Part shown: positions 55,954-64,000 of the stretch, one piece after another
How positions within the stretch are numbered: the first letter of the stretch is position 1
Layout: each line of letters opens with the position of its first letter
DNA from: Culex pipiens pallens
Lineage: Eukaryota > Arthropoda > Insecta > Diptera > Culicidae
DNA length: 64,000 bases
Reading direction: 5' to 3'
Assembly: GCF_016801865.2 (NCBI RefSeq)
Contig: NC_068939.1
Location: 119,731,010-119,795,009 of the forward strand
Program-made: the position numbers and the translations under genes
Notes under the pieces: model-generated
Databases searched by the model: none
Told to the model about the DNA's origin: nothing
Seen by the model: only the letters and a program-made list of their open reading frames with translations

Positions 55954-56816
55954 CCACCAGTAGCAGAGGCCCCAGTCCAGCCGGACTTAGCGGTGGAGGC
56001 CGCAGTCCGCCGGGACTTAGCCGCTGTGAAGAGTCCGCCGGGACTTAGCCGCTGTGAAGAGTCCGCCGGGACTTAGCCGCCGTGAAGAGTCCACCCGGGA
56101 CTTAGGAGTTCGGGTCTGGCATGGTTCGGCGAAGAGGTCTGGAGGACAAGTCTGGCTTCAACGTAGAGAATTGGCTCGACGAAGGTCTTAATGAAATTAG
56201 CAACAAATAGTTGAGTGATATGATCGTGCGCGTAAAAGTTGAGAGTGTTACCGCAAAAATGTAATCTTTAAAAAGTGTAATATACAAATAAGTGAAGTTT
56301 ACTGATCTGTTTTGACTCTACAAGTAAATATCACAAAAATCCTGAAAGCCTAAACCGCTCGGGCCGTTCACTATGATCCAAGGGTGCCCAACATTTTGGC
56401 CTGATCTGATTTTTCTGTTTGATAAAAGTTAAAAATAAAACAGATTAATAAGGTGGGATTGCAAATATTTTTTTGGTATTTTGAGAAAAAAGCAAAATTT
56501 TAAATATTTGTTTAATATTAACTTTTTAAAACAATTATAACTTCTTTACCTGTTGCAAATATTTTTACAGTTTAAAAGCGAATCCACGAACAGTGCATAA
56601 CCCTTTGTTAAGGACGTCGTTTGGACCTCACCAATGGTCCAAATATGTCAATGGAAAGTGGAGCAAATCGGGGCACAAAGTTTGAAGGTTTAAAAACTTC
56701 AACAATCTTGAAATGACTTTAGCTAAAGCAAAGTTCAATGAAATTTTAAATTTCAAATGAAGTTATCGGTATTTTAGTAAAAAATAACTCAATGTTTAAA
56801 GCCGTATAAAAAGTGT
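55954..56816 (+). repeat. 863-bp duplication, copy 2 with partial LTR
   Basis: Direct copy of 54543-55405 at an offset of 1411 bp, starting inside the LTR at CCACCAGTAGCAG and ending AAAAAGTGT. Copy 1 continues TCCATCCAG and copy 2 GCTCCTCAG. The LTR part lacks the promoter. Confidence 0.88.
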
Positions 56817-59346
56817 GCTCCTCAGAGAGGGGAGCGGTGCAGCAACATTGTAGCTCATTGTAAGCTCATTTGCGAATCCCCTGAGCCAAGTCAACACGAT
56901 GCCAAGCCAAGTCAGGTTGGTCGAGAGTTGCTCGAATTTCGTCTCGACTCGAAGCAGCCGCGGCGGCTGATGACGAGTTGCATTAATTAGTTGTTCAAAT
57001 ATTTAACAAATTATTCGTCGTGCCAGGCCAGGCCGTAACTACCGCGGTACGCGCACCACATTCCGGCAGTCGTTGGCGCGGCTTTGGACGGGTTTCACCT
57101 GGCTCTCCGAAGGAGGTGTCAACGCGGTACACAAGATGCGTATCAGTGGCGCGCTGTTGACTTAGTCTTGCGCGCGGAGAAGAATTCCGGTCGTCGGAAG
57201 CCGGTTCCTCTGGGAGTGCACGCGGTCATTTGTCATGGTCTAGAGCCGCGTGATAATATCAACTCTGGGTGGTGAAAACCAAACACTGGTTAATTGGGTT
57301 TTGCAATGTTGTCAATTAAGGCACTGTACATGTCTGAAAAATATTTAATCAGGTAGAAATTATAGTATCTGTCTGCAAGTCGTAAAACCTTCAAATTTGA
57401 GTTTTTTCTCATTTTTTTTGAAAAAAAAAAAAAATTGCATGAAGTATTTTTTTTTAAATGTTTAAGAGATTTATTAATCCAAAATCCTTTGTCTTTTGCT
57501 CGATTGGTACCTCCGTTTGACAGTTCTCGTGATTCGATTGGTACTTTTGGTTTGAGATGGCCGTTCTCTAATAAGCTCCAGGTTCTCTAGTGCTAACTTG
57601 TCACACGTCACTTTTTGACGTTCCGAGAAAAAAGCGTTTTAAAGCTTGACTTTGAATACACAAAAACGATAGCACGCAATGTAAACAATAACAAACACGT
57701 TTTGTTTGGTTGAACATTCTGTGCATTGTCCTGAAGTTTGGTTGAATTTGGTTGCTGGAAGTTATAATTATAAATGTTTACGGATGTCGGGTATGTACGT
57801 GTGTCAAACGCGTTCTGATCTGAAATCGCTTTGGCCAGTTGTCGCACTTACAGCAATTTTCAGGGTGTGTCAAGATAGCACGACAAGATTGAAATTTGTT
57901 TCAAAAGAAATGTGACTAATGCAAGGAGATTTTCTGTTTTTATTGAAGGATTGAAATCGAATTTTTTGGAAATCTGTGAAGCCCAAAAGGTGAGGCATTG
58001 AGAGCTACAACCATATTAGAGAGTCCAAATCATCTGGATACTTGAACAGAAGTCCTTACAACAGATGACAAAAAACGACAAATATGCAGTTACCAAAAGG
58101 TAATCAATACCTTCAACATACTCAAAGAAAGAGTCATAAAACGCTCCACCTTTTGCCGCGGAGGTTGATCGAACGATACTGATGATGGTAATTATTCGGT
58201 GTGGCCAATTTGCGCCATCCCGCGTCTGATTAAAGGGACAGACCCCTCCTTTTGGCCTCATCGGGAAGAAATTGTGTGAATATAACGGACACCCATTTAC
58301 GGCCACAGCCGAGGCGGTAGCACCACTGCATCGATCACGTGTTGAATCACTTTTAAAGAGGTCGTATTATATTTTTTTGTGATTATCCTGATTTTGTTTG
58401 TAATTTTGGTACAAATTTGAAATTTCAATGAAACCTTTAGTTTTTGAAAATTACTCAAGCCTTTTCAAGAAGTTTAAACCGAAATGAAACATGACTTCAC
58501 TGGGTTCGAAATTATACGTCCTTTATTAATGGTTCGTTTTTTTGCGTAAACCCAATAAAACTGCAAGATCACTCGGGTACGATACGCAGACCTGGACAAC
58601 ATTGTGACAAGGTTGTAATTTATGGCTCAACGGAAAGCAAACAGTGCCCTTCCCATAAGGCTTCATTACGGGTCAGGCAATGGAAAATTACACGCAAATT
58701 TTGTGTTTTCTCGACATCAAGTAAAATCAACAATTTAACAAAATATCGCACACACCTGATTAGCATACCCCGCGAAGAAAGCGTTGTGTAACCGAATCGA
58801 TCAGTTCTTGATCGTTCCAGAAGAGACACAAAAACAGGTTTCGGAAATCGGGATAATTGCATCTGGCCATCGGCGATAATCCCCGAAAAAGAAAAGTGAA
58901 GATCCCCTCGAGATTTCACTTTTCATCTTGATCGACGGCGATGCAAGTAAATTGGATGTGATTACCCTTGAATCGGACGACGCGCGCAATTTCAAGATCA
59001 ACCAGATAAGATCCCAGCACGACGATCAACTCAATTGGCGGCGTCACCGCGCGCTGCTTGCCCCGAAAAATGTATGGTTCAAGCCGGGGGCTTTAATCAG
59101 CTGAAGGGAGCGAAGGTTGTTGACATTTTGGGGCTTGGGTGCAGTTCGTTGGCGGCCAGTTGCATGCGATGCTTTTTAATTTTGAAATCTTTTAAACTTA
59201 TAAAACACGTAAAATTAAACCAAACTCCGCTGCAATTCAATGATGGAAAAGCTTCAAACATTAAATAACTTTTTTTAAACTTGCGGATGCAGATTGTTCG
59301 AATCCAACCAACATCTACAATTCGTCATCATATATCGCCATTTTCT
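56817..59346. other. Intron-like DNA, no supported feature
   Basis: Mostly single-copy in appearance, GC-richer around 56.9-57.3 and 58.7-59.1 kb. ORFs of 60-100 codons are isolated and lack domains. I recognise no RNA gene or transposon end here. Confidence 0.4.
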
Positions 59347-59390
59347 CTAAAGTACAGGGCTGCGGAGTCGGGTCATATTTCAAACGACTC

Positions 59391-59578
59391 CGACTCCGAC
59401 TCCGACTCCGGCTTTCTCAGAATAGCCGACTCCGACTCCGACTCCGGCTCCGGCTTTCAACAAATGGTTGGCTCCGACTCCGACTCCGACTCCGGCCTAC
59501 CAACTCTAGCCGACTCCGACTCCGACTCCGACTCCAGCTTTCAACAAATGGTTGGCTCCGACTCCGACTCCGACTCCA
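59391..59578 (+). repeat. Left subterminal (GACTCC)n array
   Basis: Runs of GACTCC and GGCTCC alternate with short spacers such as TTTCAACAAATGGTTG, which itself recurs. Translates to Asp-Ser repeats, a composition artefact. Inverted counterpart at 62135-62340. Confidence 0.85.
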
Positions 59579-60752
59579 CATATTTTTAAATGTTTCAAAA
59601 GTTAGTCAACTATTATCAGTTAATTATTTTTAAAACATTGATAAATAAGATTAAATACTCTCTAAGCGTCATGTTTTTCTCAAGAAAAATAAGTTCGAAT
59701 CACAAAACGAAAAAAAAGTTTCTAGGTTAAAAGTTTTATACGTTATGGAAACAGATATCAAAAAATATCTTCAGTTTTAGAGGCATTTTGAGAAGAACAG
59801 TTTTGTAAGTAAATTTGGATTTATTTGCTTAACCTAAAATTTGCAAATAATGTATTCAAAGCTAATAAATTTAAATATTAAATTGTTATTTTTGAATGAA
59901 TAATTAAAAGAAACCTGGCCTTAATGATCTATTGAATATTAAAATTCAATTTGCTCTTTTTCAAGCTGACATTTATAAGAAGCACAGTGACAGGCACCTT
60001 GTTTTTTAAATGACAATTTTTAACGAAACATTTTTTTTGTTTTTGTTTTTTAAGACGTACATGGACATCACGCCATGGCAGAAGGAGATTATTATTGCAA
60101 ATCAATGTATCTGAACAATTTCCTCGTGGAAAGGACGTTTCCTTTTCAAATATCTGTGACAAGGAAAATATTTTACCCTGGAATTTTTTAATTTATTTTA
60201 ATTTTAAAAATTAATATACATTAAAAAGGAGTCGCACGATACTTCGTGAATCTTCACCTAAAACGAAGCTTTATGAATGATCTTGCGCCTCCATCAAAAT
60301 ATATGAAAAAACTTAAAATATAATAAAAAACAAATATCCACAAGTAAAATATTTTCTAGGTCACAAGTATTTCATTTTTTTAAGGTACATTGATTTGCAT
60401 TGATAATCACCTTCCGTCATATTGGCGTGGGACATACAGTATGAGAAAATTCTTACGGGTTGATAATATTTTGATTTCGTTTTTTTTAATAATATTTGAA
60501 AAATAAATTAAAATCCTACATTTTCTTCTATACATTTTTTTATTAGTTCATTTTTGTACTGAAGTCTTGAGATTTGTTCAACGATGATTTGCAACGATAT
60601 CAAAATAGTTTACCTAAAATCAACATCAACATTCAATGATTATTTCAAATTAGTTGCAACTTCTTTTGATATTTTTTGTTAGTTTTAATTATTTTATTTG
60701 TTACAAAAGTTAAACTGTCAGTGACTCTTTTTCGATTTCCAAAAACAGTAAT

Positions 60753-61699
60753 TAGGGGAGAGTGGGGAGACTTGATCCCCGGGACACTTGATCCCAAGCC
60801 TGTATCTCGTCAGCATGTGGGTAAAACAATTAGCTTTGTTCTAGAAAGTTGCGCGAAATTAACTAAAACTCTCTGTAGAAAACGAAGAAAAAAATTAAAC
60901 AATGTTTAGATTGAGTTACACACATTTTTGTAAAACGAGCTGCAAAAAACTTCCAAGAGATCTTTTTTTCTTTGTTTTGATATGTATAGAAAACACTCAA
61001 AAATTATTCCCAAAAAAAAATTTATACATGAATTGTTTGATAAACTTATCAACTCCAAAACCCTTACCATTTGATGTTGAATTTATCGTCATACTATTTT
61101 TACAATCAATTGTTTAAAAAAGTGCGTTTAAGGAGACATGATCCCTGCATTTTTACAGTCACTGGAATCAGCCTCAAGATTAATTAATTGGGCTGGGTTT
61201 TCATACATAGTTTCCTTTAGTATAGTTGTACATAACTTACTGCAGTTTGAACTTTTTTTCAAAAGTTTTGTAAACCAAAATTTCCAGCTTTTGTAAACAT
61301 GTTTAATTTTGGTCTAAAAAATAATATTTTAAGTTTTTAAATATTTTACATACTAAACTTGTTATATTTTGAACACAAACGTACAGGTTTTATGTGAAAT
61401 TGCTGTAACTTATAGAAAATTAAAAGTTTGGATGAATAAGAAACATTTTGCTTAAGATTTCTTCAAAATGTTGAAAGGGGGATCAAGTTACCCCTAACAT
61501 TTTTAAAATGCCGGTTTAAAATATTTTTTAAAACGCTTGGCATGATTCGAAGAGTTCATCTGAGGAAATACCCTTATTAGCCAAACATAGATGAATGTTT
61601 AAGCTTTCAATTCATGCAAAAAGTTTATAGTTTTGTGAGACATTGACAGAGTTATGTGCGATACAAAAAAAGGGGATCAAGTCTCCCCACTCTCCCCTA
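60753..61699. mobile_element. 947-bp MITE nested in the hAT-type element
   Basis: Long perfect ends TAGGGGAGAGTGGGGAGACT (continuing TGATCCCC) and their complement. Other GATCAAG / CTTGATCC motifs inside. No coherent coding frame. It removes about a third of the hAT-type element's apparent length. Confidence 0.82.
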
Positions 61700-61800
61700 C
61701 TATTTTCAATCTTTTTAAGTACCTCGTAATTTTTTTCCTAAAAAATGATTTAATTTAAATCCTCCAAGACATTCTCTATCGGGGTAAAAGATGACTGTGT

Positions 61801-62037
61801 GTGTTCTTTTTTCAGAAAGAACTGGATGAAATTTGGTCATATTTGAAACAATTAGATATGTCTGACTACATAACCAATATTTTTTATATTTTTTTAAATT
61901 ATGATACTACATATTTGGGTAAGAGGTTATCATTTAGTGATTATAGTGAAATAACACAATTAGAGCTTTCCAATCACAATAAAAAGTTTCAAAAACATAA
62001 TGGCATCGATTTATCAGAAAAAAAATATACGACGTAA
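61801..62037 (+). pseudogene. Possible coding remnant in the hAT-type element (78 codons)
   Basis: An open frame with ELDEIWSYLKQLDMSDYI and LGKRLSFSDYSEI, amino-acid-like in composition, located before the right hexamer array where a transposase C-terminus might lie. I cannot match it to the hAT dimerisation domain, so it may be unrelated or chance. Confidence 0.25.
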
Positions 62038-62134
62038 AAAACAATTAAAAACATAAGAAGTTTTGTTAATTATGCTGTTATATAGTAAATACTGAACAAT
62101 AAAAAAAAACATATTTTTTGTTGAATTTAAGATA

Positions 62135-62340
62135 ACTCCGACTCCGACTCCGACTCCGGGTTATCAGAAATCTTCGGCTCCGACTCCGACTCCGACTCCA
62201 GCTCTTAAAATTTAGCCGACTCCGGCTCCGACTCCGACTCCAGCTGTTCGAGTTTTGACGACTCCGACTCCGACTCCGACTCCAGGTCCCCAAAAAGACC
62301 CGACTCCACCGACTCCGGCTCCGGCTCCGACTCCGACTCC
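62135..62340 (-). repeat. Right subterminal (GGAGTC)n array
   Basis: GACTCC hexamers on the plus strand, here in inverted position relative to the element end, separated by AAATTTAGCC-like and CCAAAAAGACC spacers. The minus-strand Arg/Ser-repeat ORF is an artefact. Confidence 0.85.
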
Positions 62341-62707
62341 ACAGCCCTGCTAAAGTATACGTGGAACAGATTTTACAACCTTTCCGTTGAGTCACATATC
62401 TACAGGACTGTATTCCCAAATGTTTCGAATTAGCAAATCCGCTCTGTATATGATACAACTATTCCTTCCCCAAAGATCCCCCTTACAAACTACACACCAT
62501 TCTATCCATAAAAAAAAAACCAGGAGCATTTGGTACGGTATGTCCACGTCTTCTTCCTCTCCTGCTAATTCTATGACATGTGGGTTCCGTTCACAAGCTC
62601 TATCTGAAGCGGTTAATGCTGGCCGCTTTTATTAGCTTAATACATTTTTGGGGATTCTGCTTGTTTACATCCACAGCTACGCCCAATTCGTGCTTGCCAT
62701 TTCATTA

Positions 62708-62810
62708 GGGCACATAACTTTTGTAAACAAGAGTGTGTCCCTTTCACACCTTACGCAAACTGTCATTTGAGTGAAAGGGATACATTATTGTTTACAAAAG
62801 TTATGTGCCC
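62708..62810. mobile_element. 103-bp hairpin MITE, copy 2
   Basis: GGGCACATAACTTTTGTAAA is perfectly mirrored at the other end, with AGTGTGTCCCTTTCACACC and its counterpart inside. Family of 26854-26952, better preserved here. Confidence 0.78.
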
Positions 62811-63561
62811 TTTTGAAATGTTAGGCTCCAATTATAAATTTGTTATTGGAGTATGTACAGAGAAACCTCTTTTTACGCGGTGGCGTTACGCTTTTTATTT
62901 CGTCGATTTCTCTCAAACCATACAATATTTGTGCAAGCTTGAAAAAGCGTTTTGAAGATCTGAACAAATCCTACAAATTGCATTCAAAAGATTGTAAAAA
63001 TATTGCGTCGTTCCAGAGAAACATACAAATTAGCAAAACGTAACGCATCACATAAATAGAGGTTCCTCTGTGTTTCAATTTTGACAACTCACCCATAACG
63101 CCCATTCGATGCGTTACGCAATTCATGCCACAAGGTGAATCACTTCAACGCGCTGCGTCTACGCTGCATATCTCCAACTATGCACTCACGCTAGGGGGGA
63201 GCTGCCAAAAATTGGCACACCCAAAGCGACAACTGTAAGCCGCTTAACGAATCAGCAGCTGTCAGCTGAGACGTCGCCCGGGTCGTCGCTCCGCGTCTTG
63301 TCAACCTGACTCAGATAACACACCGCGTTGTCTGAAAAGGCGGAAAATCTTATTTTCGGAGTCGGAATTGCATAATCCGCCGTCTCTGGGTTCTGGCCGG
63401 AGCAGCGATCATTTGGCTGTGCGGTCATTGAACAAATTGGTGCGGAAGAAGAATGGGGGCACACTTCACTTGTTTGTTTATTTATTACTTCCTAGAACAA
63501 TTTTTCTATTACGTCAAGTGTTGGCTACGATTTTACGTCAAGTGTTGGCTATGAGTTTACA
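62811..63561. other. No supported gene
   Basis: Contains a GC-richer block at 63.2-63.45 kb without a coherent ORF and a short direct repeat TACGTCAAGTGTTGGCTA (about 63510 and 63533). Confidence 0.4.
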
Positions 63562-63965
63562 TAAAGCCGTGAGCCACCGTGATCTCCGACACAAATATTC
63601 GTTTTTTTAATTTAATTATTTTTAGTTTGGGGCACTGAAAAGACGTGTAGATGAACAATCTTAAGCGTTTTTGAAATTGGTTTTACGTAAGTAGGTCGAA
63701 TACCGAGGCAAAAAAGGCTTTGTTCACCATTGGCTCTTACGTCTTTTTGAAAACAAATCCGAGATATCTCGGATTAGTTTTCAAAAAGACCTAAGAGCCG
63801 TTGGTAAACAAAGCCTTTTTTGCAACGGTACTCGTCCTTCAAGTGCTTTAACTTAAAAATAAATTAAATTTTGTTTCAATTTGGATTGAAATTAAAATTA
63901 GTGTCGGAGGTCGAAGGTTTCTTTTTTTTTTCGTCGGAGGTCACGGTGGCTCTTACGGCTTTTTG
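63562..63965. repeat. Nested palindromes near the window end
   Basis: Outer inverted blocks AAGCCGTGAGCCACCGTGA (63564) and the complement near 63940-63962 enclose GTGTCGGAGGT-type motifs. An inner near-perfect hairpin at about 63703-63832 has AAAAAAGGCTTTGTT and TCCGAGATATCTCGGA at its centre. Probably a fold-back transposon; the outer right border may extend past the window. Confidence 0.6.
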
Positions 63966-64000
63966 AAAACTCACCCGAGATATGTTCCTTTTTATTCTAT

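Larger units (their letters stand above)
59355..62349. mobile_element. 3.0-kb hAT-type element with subterminal hexamer arrays
   Basis: Ends CAGGGCTGCGGAGTCGG and GACTCCACAGCCCTG, flanked by a perfect 8-bp duplication CTAAAGTA (59347-59354 and 62350-62357), as expected for hAT. Just inside each end are arrays of a GACTCC-type hexamer (about 59391-59578 and 62135-62340) in inverted orientation, looking like multiple transposase-binding sites. No intact transposase: only fragments such as 61801-62037. A MITE is nested at 60753-61699. Confidence 0.82.

Noticed and set aside
59281..59589. Asp-Ser repeat protein and its minus-strand Arg-Ser counterpart at 62078-62458
   Set aside because: Both are translations of the hexamer arrays at the ends of the hAT-type element.
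30027..64000. Further FGF exons downstream
   Set aside because: I looked for the rest of the FGF core on the plus strand and saw none; the intron appears to extend beyond the window.

Overview
This is 64 kb of insect nuclear DNA, most probably from a culicine mosquito (Culex-like). It has short GT-AG introns, a TATA/Inr promoter, AT-rich introns, very dense short inverted-repeat elements (MITEs), tRNA-derived SINEs, a Jockey-type LINE, and a full Ty3/gypsy element inside what looks like the large intron of a developmental gene. The species assignment is inference; nothing bacterial or viral-genomic is present.

Region by region. (1) 0.7-7.15 kb, minus strand: one multi-exon gene for a large secreted, basic, Thr/Pro-rich protein that I do not recognise. 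I could follow it from TATA box and initiator (7.15-7.12 kb), through a signal-peptide exon, two exons sharing repeated peptide modules and a long mucin-like exon, to the stop codon and AATAAA at 0.71 kb; all introns are GT-AG and phases agree (about 1243 aa). (2) 7.5-14.1 kb: repeats (a SINE with a 14-bp target duplication, several MITEs, a 1.25-kb fold-back, a hAT-type MITE). (3) About 14.3-15.8 kb, plus strand: a GC-rich, apparently non-coding leader exon ending in a strong splice donor. (4) 15.9-28.6 kb: intron-like DNA with MITEs, an ORF1-only Jockey-type LINE relic and a 1.6-kb fold-back. (5) 28.6-30.0 kb: a plus-strand exon with two upstream ORFs and the first coding exon of an FGF ligand, most like branchless. 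It has a signal peptide, a long pro-region, two furin-type RxxR sites and the first strand of the FGF core, then a donor; the remaining FGF exons are outside the window. (6) 30-64 kb is therefore probably one FGF intron. It holds many MITEs, an 8-mer satellite split by a tRNA-bearing element, a 120-bp tandem repeat, a complete 10.7-kb Ty3/gypsy retrotransposon with LTRs that read as identical, an 863-bp duplication at its 3' edge, and a 3.0-kb hAT-type element with arrays of a GACTCC-like hexamer next to its ends.

The two host genes are divergently arranged (secreted protein to the left, FGF to the right), with the putative FGF leader exon between them. There is no operon logic; everything else is transposable-element or satellite DNA. 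The points most worth following up are the unrecognised secreted protein, the candidate spliced exon and repeated polypurine tract in the retrotransposon's 3.2-kb untranslated 3' region, the ORF1-only LINE, the fold-back insertion flanked by an 11-bp repeat, and the repeated TATGTCGAC cluster in the FGF intron. All coordinates come from reading by eye; repeat borders may be off by a few bases.
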